From: Brevundimonas subvibrioides
GTDB lineage: Bacteria > Pseudomonadota > Alphaproteobacteria > Caulobacterales > Caulobacteraceae
Length of the DNA: 64,000 nucleotides
Assembly: GCF_002280785.1 (NCBI RefSeq)
Contig: NZ_NCEQ01000005.1
Coordinates: 62,001-126,000, forward strand
Direction: 5' to 3'
Of the stretch, positions 17,044 through 25,160 are shown in pieces (within the stretch, counting starts at the first letter, position 1; the number at the start of each line of letters is the position of its first letter). The notes beneath the pieces are model-generated. The model did not search any database. It was not told where the DNA came from and saw only the letters and a program-made list of their open reading frames with translations. Position numbers and translations under genes: made by a program.

Positions 17044-18258
17044 TCATGCCTTGGCCAACCCCGAACCCGATGAATGGACGGCCCGCGCCCCGACGACCGT
17101 CGGCCGGCCTGCGATCAGGCCTGTGATGACCAATCCCAGGCCGATCAGCCCCACCAACCCCGCCACCGCCTCGAACCCTCCGGTCCATTGGTGCAGGAGC
17201 CCGACGGCCAGCGGCGCCAGGGCAGCCGGGACATATCCGACACCCTGAGCCATGCTCGACAGGTGAGACGCCACATCGCTGTCGGGTGAGCGCAGCAACA
17301 CCATCGTCAGGGCCAGCGAGAACAATCCGCCCTGGGCCAGTCCCTGAACCACAGCCCAGACCCACACGCCCGAAAGCGGCGCCACTACCAGCCCCACCAG
17401 CCCCACCGTCGCCGCGATCGACAGCACAACGGCGATCATCCGTTGTCCCGGCCTGCGCGTCGCGATCGACGGAACCGTCAGGGAGGTCGCAAGCTGCACC
17501 ACGATCAGGACCGACAAAACCAGTCCAGCCGTCACGGCATCCAGGCCCCGCTCCCTCAGAATCGGGGCCAGCCAACCCAGCACACTGAAGGCCAGCGCCG
17601 ATTGTAGCCCCATGAACAGGGCCACGTTCCAGGCCAGGGGATCGCGCCATAGGCCGGCAACCGGCAAGACCACGCTGATCCCCGCATGTTTTCGACCCAA
17701 CTGCGAGGACCAGAGCAACACGGCCGCGGCAACCGGCACGGCCCACATCGCCAGTCCAACCTGCCAGCCGCCGCCGAGCCACCTCTCCACAGGGACCGTG
17801 ACTGCGGCTGCCAGGGCCGCTCCGGCCGAGATCGCCGTGACATAGCCTCCCGTGAGCAGGGCGGTTCGATCCTCGAAGTGACGCTTGACCAAGGTGGGCA
17901 GCAGTACATTGGCGACGGCGATGGCGGCGCCCGCCAGGATCGAGAACGAGAACAGCGCCCAGACCGGTCCCAGCACACGACACACTGTCCCCAGCCCGAT
18001 CAGCAGAAGCGCGCCGAACAGGCTGCGCTCCGTCCCCCACCGCCTTGCCAACCGCGGCGCCAAGGGCGCGCAGAGACCGAGACACAGTACTGGCAGGGTT
18101 GTCAGAAGCCCGACCTGCCAGGGCCCCAACCCGGTCGCAAGCACCACCTCGGGCAACCGCACCGACAGGCTGGCGAACAACAGTCTCAGGCAGAAGGCCG
18201 TGCCGATGATCCCCGCCGCGAGCAGAAGTCGGTGGCCGCGTTCGCCCTGTCGCTGCAT
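17044..18258 (-). CDS. MFS transporter, CynX/NimT-like
   Basis: A 404-residue, 12-helix carrier. The fold and strings such as GPWQVGLLTTLPVLCLGLCAP and a central NVALFMGLQSALAFSVLGWL place it near the cyanate/nitroimidazole (CynX/NimT) MFS branch, which moves small organic anions. ATG at 18258 is preferred for GGAAG a few bases upstream; GTG 18315 and ATG 18276 are in-frame alternatives. It is divergent from the amidohydrolase at 18368 and shares with it the promoter gap containing a 17-bp recurrent element. Confidence 0.85.
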   Translation of the reverse strand: MQRQGERGHRLLLAAGIIGTAFCLRLLFASLSVRLPEVVLATGLGPWQVGLLTTLPVLCLGLCAPLAPRLARRWGTERSLFGALLLIGLGTVCRVLGPVWALFSFSILAGAAIAVANVLLPTLVKRHFEDRTALLTGGYVTAISAGAALAAAVTVPVERWLGGGWQVGLAMWAVPVAAAVLLWSSQLGRKHAGISVVLPVAGLWRDPLAWNVALFMGLQSALAFSVLGWLAPILRERGLDAVTAGLVLSVLIVVQLATSLTVPSIATRRPGQRMIAVVLSIAATVGLVGLVVAPLSGVWVWAVVQGLAQGGLFSLALTMVLLRSPDSDVASHLSSMAQGVGYVPAALAPLAVGLLHQWTGGFEAVAGLVGLIGLGLVITGLIAGRPTVVGARAVHSSGSGLAKA

Positions 18259-18320
18259 CTTCGCTTCCGGCTCCATCCACTCGGGCAAATCAATTATGCC
18301 GGGACGCCTTGCCACAGAAC

Positions 18321-18337
18321 ATTCGACAGTGAGAATA
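18321..18337 (+). promoter_or_regulatory. 17-bp recurrent element, copy D
   Basis: ATTCG-ACAGTG-AGAATA in the MFS/amidohydrolase divergent gap, 30 bp before the amidohydrolase start. A TTGCCA at 18309-18314 lies 17 bp before AGAATA, so here the right half could double as a -10 box; this spacing is not kept at other copies. Confidence 0.55.
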
Positions 18338-18367
18338 TCAATCTAATAACAGATACGGGAAAGCGCC

Positions 18368-19396
18368 ATGCTGATCGACGTCCATGCCCACCTGTTCACG
18401 CCTGGGATGCTGAACCGACATCCGTTCTGGGGGCCATTCATGAAGCCGCAGGGACTGACGGTCGGCCATTTCTCGCTGGGCACCAAACAGCCGGTAAAGG
18501 CCGCGAACGACGCCGAGGCAGAGGCCAATCTGCTGGCGCGGATGACCCACGCCGCGAGGCTCGAGATCATGGCCCAGCGCGGAGTCGACAAGCTGGTGCT
18601 GTCCACGCCGTCGCATGCGTTCATGTATTGGGCCGGCGAGTTCGGGAACAAATACGCCCGGATCTGCAATGACGAACTGTCCGCCTTCTGCCGCGTCATG
18701 CCCGACAAGTTCGACTTCTGGGCCCATGCCAACCTGGCCGACCCCGAGGCGGCGGTGGAGGAGATCGACCGCGCCGTGAGGGTGCTGGGCGCCAAGGGGC
18801 TGTGTGTCGGCGGCACGAATTTCGCCGGCATCCAGACCTATGACGAGCGACTGTTCCCCGTCTGGGCCAAGCTGGCCGAACTGGACGTGCCGATCATGGT
18901 CCACGGCTTCAACCAGTCGATCTATCTGGGCGAGCGGCACCACGAGGACCGGTTCGAGACCACCTCCATCGTCGGCGATTGCGTCGATGAGACCCTGTTC
19001 TTCTGGTATCTGATCTGCGGCGGGGCGCTGGACGCCTATCCCACGCTCAAGACCTATATCACCCACGCGGGGGGCATGGCCGTGTTCCAGTTGGGCCGGT
19101 TGTCGGAGCTGAACGGCGTCATGGCGCCCGACTCGAAGAACCAGCGCCCGGTCATGGATTACATGAAGAATTTCTACTTCGACCTGGACGTCCACCACCC
19201 GGCCCTGCGCCGTGCGGTGGCCGAGGTCGTGGGGGCGGACCAGTTGCTCTACGGCACCAATTTCGGCGGGGCCTACGACTACGGCGACCTGACCGCCGGC
19301 ATCGACCTGTCGGACGTCGATCGCGACAAGATCCGCAGCGGCAATGCGATCAAACTGCTCAAGCTCGACATGAGCCAGGCCGCGCAGGCGGCTTGA
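18368..19396 (+). CDS. Amidohydrolase_2 (ACMSD-like) family metal-dependent hydrolase/decarboxylase
   Basis: A 342-residue TIM-barrel enzyme of the amidohydrolase-2 / ACMSD group, which decarboxylates or hydrolyses ring acids with a divalent metal. Metal ligands His6 and His8 are in the N-terminal DVHAH; later His residues are in MVHGFN and ITHAGG. Where the family normally has an Asp (GSD-P), this protein has YGTNFGG, so the barrel-end Asp is replaced by Asn, as in its paralog at 21054. The two share GPF, HAGG, LGRL and NFGG blocks. GGAAAG precedes the ATG. Substrate is likely a ring or semialdehyde acid of the pathway. Confidence 0.85.
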   Translation: MLIDVHAHLFTPGMLNRHPFWGPFMKPQGLTVGHFSLGTKQPVKAANDAEAEANLLARMTHAARLEIMAQRGVDKLVLSTPSHAFMYWAGEFGNKYARICNDELSAFCRVMPDKFDFWAHANLADPEAAVEEIDRAVRVLGAKGLCVGGTNFAGIQTYDERLFPVWAKLAELDVPIMVHGFNQSIYLGERHHEDRFETTSIVGDCVDETLFFWYLICGGALDAYPTLKTYITHAGGMAVFQLGRLSELNGVMAPDSKNQRPVMDYMKNFYFDLDVHHPALRRAVAEVVGADQLLYGTNFGGAYDYGDLTAGIDLSDVDRDKIRSGNAIKLLKLDMSQAAQAA

Positions 19397-19418
19397 CCCC
19401 GACCCGGGCTGCGCCCCT

Positions 19419-20768
19419 TCAGGAGGCGGGCGCGGCCTGGGCCTTGAGGGCCTCGACGGTTCGCTGATACGGCTTGAGCCCCGACCAGGTCAGCCATAGC
19501 CCCAGCAACGAGATCGGTCCGCCCACGATGGCCAGGGCGTAGGGCAGGCTGGCGTCGTTCCTGAACACATGGTCGGTGACCAGCGCGATCGACATGGGCC
19601 CAAAGCCAATCCCGACCAGTCCGCCGATCAACAGATAGACAGCCACAGCCTTGCCCCGCATCCGGTTGGGGGTGATCTCCTGCACGGCCGTCGGCGCCGC
19701 GGCCTGGGCCATGCCGAAGCCTGTGATGACCACGGTCAGCAGGGCGAAACTCAGCCAGGGAATCGGGACCAGCGACCAGACGCAGACGGTCGGCAGCACC
19801 AGCAGCCAGGCCAGCATGGCGACCCTGAGCCGCGCCGCAGGCACCCCCTTCGCCGTCCAGCGATCGCTGATCCAGCCGCTGACCAGTGTGCCGGTCAGGC
19901 CACCGGCGGCGACCAGCACGCCGATGATGATGCCAGACGTCTGGGTCGGAATGTCGAACCGCCGATCGAAGAAGGTCGGCGCCCAGGCCAGGTTGCCATA
20001 GCCGACCACCGCCACCACCCCCGGATAGGTCAGGACCCGCGAGAAGGTGGAGAAATGGCGCTTCAGATGGCGCAGGAAATCTCCCCAAGTCGCGCCAGCC
20101 TTGGACAACAGCGCCGATGCGCCGTCGCGCCGGACGGGCTCGCGGACAGTAAACAACAATAGCGCCAGGAACAGGCCCGGTGCGCCGGCGATCAGGAACG
20201 TCATCCGCCACTGCGACATCAGACCGACACCCGGCAGGCTCAATCCGACGTCCGGAAGGATCCGGGCGATCAGCGCCCCCAGGATCAGCGACGCCCCGGA
20301 CCCGATCGCCAGGGCCAGATAGTAGACGCTGAACGCCCTTCCCCTCCGATCCGGCGCGACGTAGTCGGCAATGATGGAATAGGCCGCCGGCGCCAGAACG
20401 GCTTCGCCGATCCCGACGCCCATGCGAGTCATCACCAACTGCTCATAGCTCTGGGCAAAGCCCGACAGCACCGTCATCACGCTCCACAGGACCATGCCGA
20501 CGACGATCAGGTTTCGACGGACCGTGCGATCGATCAGCCAGCCGAACGGCAGGCCCGCGAAGGTGTAGAACAGCGCGAACGCGTAACCCTGCAGGAAGCT
20601 GAAGGCCGTATCCGAAATGCCGAACTCGGCGCGGATGGGGCGGACCAGCAGCGCCGGGAGCTGGCGATCGAGCTGTGACAGCAGGGTCGCGACAAACAGC
20701 ACGCCGATCACGTACCAGGCATATCGAATGGGCGGATACGGAGCTTCGACCGGCGTCGCGTAGGTCAT
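19419..20768 (-). CDS. MFS transporter
   Basis: A 449-residue, 12-helix major facilitator carrier of the same broad group as those at 11915 and 47440 (LDRQLPALLVRPIRAEF, GLPFGWLIDRTVRRN, TRMGVGIGEAVLAPAAYS). ATG at 20768 is preferred because GGAAG lies nine bases upstream; a TTG at 20783 is unlikely. It is convergent with the amidohydrolase at 18368 and divergent from its paralog at 21054, so carriers and amidohydrolases alternate in this region. Confidence 0.88.
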   Translation of the reverse strand: MTYATPVEAPYPPIRYAWYVIGVLFVATLLSQLDRQLPALLVRPIRAEFGISDTAFSFLQGYAFALFYTFAGLPFGWLIDRTVRRNLIVVGMVLWSVMTVLSGFAQSYEQLVMTRMGVGIGEAVLAPAAYSIIADYVAPDRRGRAFSVYYLALAIGSGASLILGALIARILPDVGLSLPGVGLMSQWRMTFLIAGAPGLFLALLLFTVREPVRRDGASALLSKAGATWGDFLRHLKRHFSTFSRVLTYPGVVAVVGYGNLAWAPTFFDRRFDIPTQTSGIIIGVLVAAGGLTGTLVSGWISDRWTAKGVPAARLRVAMLAWLLVLPTVCVWSLVPIPWLSFALLTVVITGFGMAQAAAPTAVQEITPNRMRGKAVAVYLLIGGLVGIGFGPMSIALVTDHVFRNDASLPYALAIVGGPISLLGLWLTWSGLKPYQRTVEALKAQAAPAS

Positions 20769-20783
20769 GGTATTATCTTCCAA

Positions 20784-21053
20784 TGCTCGCCCAAATCAGG
20801 CGTCGGGCTTTGAGTCGGCGGACCGACATCGCCTCTTCAATGTCGCGAACGCTGGACACGACAGGCTTTCACGATACCCGCGGCGACCCTCGCTCTGTCA
20901 AGGATTGTTTTGACACGCGAATGCCATTCGCGGTACAGAATAGACTGAACAATATCGACCAGATCGTTCAAAATATGCGATGATCGGTCCTCAGGAAACG
21001 CCATTTGGATCGAAGAGTCCCATGAAGGGGCCTCGACGCAGGAAGGACATCGA
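20784..21053. promoter_or_regulatory. Divergent promoter region MFS / amidohydrolase with 17-bp element, copy E
   Basis: 270 bp without a gene. The 17-bp element ATTCG-CGGTAC-AGAATA is at 20926-20942. A TTGACA lies at 20910-20915. GTTCAAAATATGCG at 20966-20979 nearly repeats a string upstream of 13294. TGAAC and GTTCA (20946-20950, 20966-20970) form a wide inverted repeat around the second block. Confidence 0.55.
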
Positions 21054-22130
21054 ATGCTGATCGATCTTCACGCCCACGCCCCGCTGCCGGGCTATTATAA
21101 TCAGGACCCGCACTGGGGCCCATTCTTCGAGAAGCATGACGACGGCCATATCCGCCTGCGGGTCGGTGAATGGATCCTGACGCTCGGCTCGCCGGAACGC
21201 CGCGCGGCGGTCCTGCGTGGCGAGACCATGGAAGTCTCCGAGTTCATGTCGAAATGGAACGACCCCAAGCACCGCCTGGCCGGCATGGATGCACTGGGCC
21301 AGGATGCCCAGGTGCTGTCGGTGCCGTCGCACTGCTACATGTACTGGGCCGATCCGGCCTTCGCGAACAAGTTCTCGACCACGGTCAACGACACCCTGGC
21401 GGAGTATTGCGACCGATCGGGCGGCCGGTTGATGATGTGGGCGACCGCAGCGCTTCAGGACCCGGTCGAGGCGGCCAAGGAAATCCGCCGTGCCTGTACC
21501 CAGCTTGGGGCCAAGGGCCTCAGCGCCGGCGGCTCGAACTTCGGCGGCATGGAGTTCGACGATCCGCGCATGGACCCGATCTGGGAAGTCCTGTGCGACC
21601 TCGATCTGCCCATGTTCGTGCACGGCTACAACCAGTCCGTGACCTGGGGGCCCAAGGCCAATACCGACAAGTACGAGACGACGGCCATCGTCGGCATGAA
21701 CTACGACGAGACCAAATGCTTCTGGTACCTGATCTGCGGCGGTGTGCTGGACCGGTTCCCGAACCTGAAGGTCTACATCACCCACGCCGGCGGATTCGTG
21801 CCCTACCAGCTGGGCCGACTGGCCCAGACGATCAAGAACCTCGACGTGGTCCACAACAAGAAGGACCTCGAGGAGTATTTGCCGAACTTCTGGTTCGACC
21901 CGGAACTGCATGAACTGCCGATGCGCCAGGCCCTGGTCGAGGTCATCGGCGCGGATCGTCTGGTCTACGGCACCAATTTCGGCGGGTCGGACGCGATCCG
22001 GGGTGACCTGACGACGGGTCTGCGGGTTTCGCCCGAGGACCTCGAGAAGATCCGCTGGAAGAATGCGGCCGAACTGCTGCACATCGACCTCGACAAGATG
22101 GGCCGGGCCGCCAAGCCGCTCGCCGCCTGA
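21054..22130 (+). CDS. Amidohydrolase_2 (ACMSD-like) family metal-dependent hydrolase/decarboxylase
   Basis: A 358-residue paralog of the enzyme at 18368. The N-terminal DLHAH supplies His6 and His8; FVHGYNQS and ITHAGGF carry further His ligands. The usual GSD near the C-terminal end of the barrel is YGTNFGG, i.e. Asn for Asp. GGAAGG precedes the ATG. It heads an operon with the HIT-like and FAH-family genes (74 bp, then an ATGA overlap). Together with an FAH-type C-C hydrolase it could act in ring-fission product breakdown; the actual substrate is unknown. Confidence 0.86.
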   Translation: MLIDLHAHAPLPGYYNQDPHWGPFFEKHDDGHIRLRVGEWILTLGSPERRAAVLRGETMEVSEFMSKWNDPKHRLAGMDALGQDAQVLSVPSHCYMYWADPAFANKFSTTVNDTLAEYCDRSGGRLMMWATAALQDPVEAAKEIRRACTQLGAKGLSAGGSNFGGMEFDDPRMDPIWEVLCDLDLPMFVHGYNQSVTWGPKANTDKYETTAIVGMNYDETKCFWYLICGGVLDRFPNLKVYITHAGGFVPYQLGRLAQTIKNLDVVHNKKDLEEYLPNFWFDPELHELPMRQALVEVIGADRLVYGTNFGGSDAIRGDLTTGLRVSPEDLEKIRWKNAAELLHIDLDKMGRAAKPLAA

Positions 22131-22204
22131 TCCCTCGTCACCCAGCGCGGCGGCTCCAGCGGGGTCGCCGTTCGTCGTTATGGGCCCCATCGGCCAGGAG
22201 TTCC

Positions 22205-22639
22205 ATGACCGCTCACCCTGGATGCAAGATCTGCACGATGCTGGACGTCGCAGCGCCAGCGGATGTCGTGCTGGCCGGCGACGTCTGGGGCGTCGTCGCC
22301 ATGCAGGACGTTCCGGGGATGCTGATGGCCTTCACCCGCGACCACGACGGCGGCGTCGGCACGATCCCGGACGCCGCAGCGGCCGAGCTTGGTCCCTTGT
22401 TCAAGACCCTGTCGGCGGGGCTGCTCGCAACCGGCGATTTCGAGAAGGTCTCGGTGATCTATCTGGGCGACAACGCCATCCATACCCATTTCATGCTGCT
22501 GGGCCGCAAGCCGGGAGACGCGCCGGTGTTCGACAATGCGCCCCTCCTCGCCCGGTTTGCCAACAAGGATCGGGACCGCGCCCGCGCCATCGCCGATCAG
22601 CTGCGCGACGCCTTCAGCCCATCAGGAACACACCCATGA
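22205..22639 (+). CDS. HIT-like protein with degenerate His triad
   Basis: A 144-residue protein resembling histidine-triad (Ap4A hydrolase-like) proteins: an N-terminal C-x2-C (KICTM) as in zinc-binding HIT proteins, a helix around IPDAAAAELGPLFKTL, then GDNAIHTHFMLLGR. The triad H-x-H-x-H is reduced to His93 and His95 with Met at the third, catalytic position, so classical nucleotidyl-hydrolase chemistry is doubtful. AGGAG lies upstream of the ATG. Its place between an amidohydrolase and an FAH suggests a small pathway enzyme or binding protein. Confidence 0.7.
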   Translation: MTAHPGCKICTMLDVAAPADVVLAGDVWGVVAMQDVPGMLMAFTRDHDGGVGTIPDAAAAELGPLFKTLSAGLLATGDFEKVSVIYLGDNAIHTHFMLLGRKPGDAPVFDNAPLLARFANKDRDRARAIADQLRDAFSPSGTHP

Positions 22640-23478
22640 AACTGGCCCGATGCACCGACGGCGGCGCGCCCTTCTGGGCCATGGTCGATCCAGAGACCGA
22701 CACGGCGCAGCCGATCGTGGGCAGCATGGCGGACTGGGGTCCGGCTGTGACTCGCGGTGAAGGCGAGGCCGCGCTGACATTTGGGGGCCCTGCCCTGACG
22801 CTTTCCACCCTGCGGCTGCTGGCGCCGTGCGAGAACACCAGCAAGGTCGTCATCGCCGGGGCCAACTACAGCAAGCATCTCGTCGAGTTCGGCGTCGCCG
22901 CACCGTCCCAGCCGATCGCCTTCCTGAAGGCCTACGGCGCCCTGATCGGCGCAAACGATCCGATCCGCTATCCTCCCCTGACCGACCAGCTGGACTACGA
23001 GTGCGAACTGGTCGTCGTGATCGGTGACGATGCCATCGACCTGAACGACCCTCTCACATCGGTGCTGGGATACACCGCCGGCAACGACGTCAGCGCGCGG
23101 GATCTCCAGCGCAGCGGCCCGCCGGGGATCGGCATGGACCTGTACGCCGCCAAGAGTCAGGACCGGGCGACGCCTGTGGGTCCATGGATCGTCACTCGCG
23201 ACGAATTTCCGCCAGGCAGCCCCGTGCTGAAACTATCGACGACCATCAACGGCGAGGTTCGCCAGAACGGCACGACTGCCGACATGACCTGGGACGTTGT
23301 CGAACTGATCCGGTTCGTGCAGCAGCGGGTCAGTTTCGGGGTCGGCGACCTTCTGTTCACCGGCACGCCCGAGGGGGTCGGCCAGGGATCGGGCCGCTAC
23401 CTGAACCCAGGCGATGTCGTCGAGGTTGTGCTGGAAGGCGTCGGGACACTGCGCAACGTCATCGGCCCCAAGGGCTGA
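22636..23478 (+). CDS. Fumarylacetoacetate hydrolase (FAH) family protein
   Basis: A 280-residue FAH-fold enzyme, typically a Mg-dependent C-C hydrolase, decarboxylase or hydratase acting on ring-fission or 2-oxo acids. Metal-binding Glu residues are in LDYECELVVVIG, followed by NDVSARD and a C-terminal FTGTPEGVG and LNPGDVVEV. The start at 22636 overlaps the HIT-like stop (ATGA); upstream open frame is not coding. Closest partner in the window is the FAH at 40091. It is the last gene of its operon, four bases from the opposing TetR regulator. Confidence 0.9.
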   Translation: MKLARCTDGGAPFWAMVDPETDTAQPIVGSMADWGPAVTRGEGEAALTFGGPALTLSTLRLLAPCENTSKVVIAGANYSKHLVEFGVAAPSQPIAFLKAYGALIGANDPIRYPPLTDQLDYECELVVVIGDDAIDLNDPLTSVLGYTAGNDVSARDLQRSGPPGIGMDLYAAKSQDRATPVGPWIVTRDEFPPGSPVLKLSTTINGEVRQNGTTADMTWDVVELIRFVQQRVSFGVGDLLFTGTPEGVGQGSGRYLNPGDVVEVVLEGVGTLRNVIGPKG

Positions 23479-23481
23479 CGT

Positions 23482-24144
23482 CTAGGGCCGCTTCAGCGTC
23501 TTGAGGATGACGTCGATGGTGCTCTGGAGGCGCAACGCCAGGGGCTTGCCGTCGCTGGGGGGAACCACGGTCTCGCTGAGCGCCAGACGAACCATCATCT
23601 CGGCGATGGCGGTACGATCGACCGTCGTCCCTATGTCCGCTTCCCAGGCGTCGAACACGCTCTCCAGCGCGATCAGGACGCGCTTGATGAAGTGGTCGAA
23701 GTTGGATTGAAAATACTGGATCACGAAGACCGGCTCGACGTGCAGGAACTGAGAACCCCGGCGGGTCTCGTTGTTCGAGACGCTGTATTTCAGGAACGCC
23801 GCGAACCGTTCGGTCGGGGTCTCACACCCCTCCATAGCGTGGTTCAGCTCTTCGTCCGTTTCGGTGCGCAGCCTCAGGACGACGGCCTCGAGCACCGCCT
23901 CCATCGACGGAAAATAGCGGTATAGCGTCCCGCGCGAAACCCCGGCGGCATCGCAGACCTCCTGGGCCGTGATGCGGGGGGTGCCGTGATTCATCATCAC
24001 GTTTTGGGCCGCATTGACGATGTTCTCGACCGTCTTGGCCGCGCGGGGGTCCGGTCGGCGTGGCCGAGGCGCCTGCGGCGCGGCGTGGCTGGCCGGGCGC
24101 TTGGCCGTCGCCTCGGGGCGGGCCTTTCGGGCGCTGACGGTCAT
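23482..24144 (-). CDS. TetR-family transcriptional regulator 2
   Basis: A 220-residue TetR-type regulator with a basic N-terminal extension (about 35 residues rich in Arg, Pro, Ala) before the helix-turn-helix (RITAQEVCDAAGVSRGTLYRYF). The C-terminal ligand domain has no clear signature. ATG at 24144 with GGAG ten bases upstream is preferred over the TTG at 24174. It is divergent from the SDR at 24305, and the gap holds a copy of the 17-bp element. It is therefore the best local candidate to bind that element across the window (inference). Confidence 0.88.
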   Translation of the reverse strand: MTVSARKARPEATAKRPASHAAPQAPRPRRPDPRAAKTVENIVNAAQNVMMNHGTPRITAQEVCDAAGVSRGTLYRYFPSMEAVLEAVVLRLRTETDEELNHAMEGCETPTERFAAFLKYSVSNNETRRGSQFLHVEPVFVIQYFQSNFDHFIKRVLIALESVFDAWEADIGTTVDRTAIAEMMVRLALSETVVPPSDGKPLALRLQSTIDVILKTLKRP

Positions 24145-24245
24145 GTGGTGAAGGCTCCGGGGAATCGACGTCAAGGGTAGCTCGCAGGGGCAGGAATCGC
24201 AAACCGCGCACGCCCCGAACGAGATAACTCGAGACAGAAATACGA

Positions 24246-24262
24246 ATTCTGACTAGAAAATA
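24246..24262 (+). promoter_or_regulatory. 17-bp recurrent element, copy F
   Basis: ATTCT-GACTAG-AAAATA in the gap between TetR regulator 2 and the SDR at 24305, 42 bp before the SDR start. An overlapping CAGAA-N7-TTCTG inverted repeat (24235-24251) adjoins it. Confidence 0.55.
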
Positions 24263-24304
24263 CTCATAGATCGGCTCGCCAGAAGCCCACGAGGAAATCA
24301 GACC

Positions 24305-25159
24305 ATGCATATCGATCTCAGCGCCAAACGGGTCATCGTCACGGGCGCCAGCCGGGGCATCGGGTACGCAACGGCCGCGGCCTTCGCCCGCGAAGGCGTG
24401 CGGCTGGCGATCTGTTCACGCAGCCCCGAAACCCTCTCGGTCGTCGCCGACGAGATGCGGGCTCTCGGCGCCGCCGAGGTCATCGCGGTCGCGCTGGACG
24501 TTCGCAGTACCGATGCCGTGCGGGCTTTCGTCGCCCAGGTCGCCGAAGCCTGGGACGGCGTCGACGTGCTGGTCAACAACGCCGGCCAGGGAAAGGGCGG
24601 CAGCCTGGAGAGCCTGCAGCCCGAGGACATCCTGGACCACGCCAACAATATCCAGGTCGCCCATTTCCGTTTCGTCCAGGCCGTCGTGCCCCATATGCGC
24701 AAGCAGCGGTGGGGCCGGATCATCAACATCAACGCCCTGGCCGGCGCCCTGCCGACGCCGGACGGCATCCCTTCGGTGACCAACCGTGCGGCCGGGATCG
24801 CCCTGTCCAAACTGCTGGGCCAGCAACTGGCCAAGGACAACATCCTGGTCAACAGTCTCAACATGGGCTGGATCGACACCGGCCAGTGGGATCGCCACTA
24901 CAAGGAAATGCCCTCGACCATCACGCGCGAGGAGTTCCTGGAGATGGTCGTCAAGATCGTCCCCCTCGGCCGGTTCGGAAGGCCGGAAGAAGTCGCCAAC
25001 GTCTGCGTCTTCCTGGCCAGCGACCTGGCCACCTTCCTCAGCGCGGCGTCGATCGACGTCTCGGGCGGCCTGCAGGGCGCGATCGCCTATTACCCCACGC
25101 TGAAGCGCGAGATGCAGGAGATGGGTCTGGAACGTCAGGCCGCCCTGGCCGCAGAATGA
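24305..25159 (+). CDS. SDR-fold protein with altered active site (Ser157/Arg161)
   Basis: A 284-residue SDR-fold protein. The cofactor motif TGASRGIG and NNAG are intact, so NAD(P) binding is likely. The catalytic YxxxK is replaced: the aligned segment reads S-V-T-N-R (Ser157, Arg161), and the preceding strand has NINALAG where the catalytic Ser normally sits. It is thus unlikely to be a classical alcohol dehydrogenase; isomerase, hydratase or regulatory roles are possible. GAGGAAA precedes the ATG. It is the only plus-strand gene between TetR 2 and the opposing SDR operon and has a copy of the 17-bp element in its promoter. Confidence 0.85.
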   Translation: MHIDLSAKRVIVTGASRGIGYATAAAFAREGVRLAICSRSPETLSVVADEMRALGAAEVIAVALDVRSTDAVRAFVAQVAEAWDGVDVLVNNAGQGKGGSLESLQPEDILDHANNIQVAHFRFVQAVVPHMRKQRWGRIININALAGALPTPDGIPSVTNRAAGIALSKLLGQQLAKDNILVNSLNMGWIDTGQWDRHYKEMPSTITREEFLEMVVKIVPLGRFGRPEEVANVCVFLASDLATFLSAASIDVSGGLQGAIAYYPTLKREMQEMGLERQAALAAE

Positions 25160-25160
25160 C

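Noticed and set aside
16247..18280. Apparent fusion of an SDR with a long N-terminal region
   Set aside because: The N-terminal two thirds is the MFS gene read in another frame; the SDR has its own ribosome site at its start near 17014.
18309..18337. AGAATA as a sigma -10 box of a common promoter
   Set aside because: Only copy D has a -35-like hexamer at 17 bp; at other copies spacing and orientation relative to genes vary, while the left half RTTCK at fixed distance is kept, which fits an operator better.
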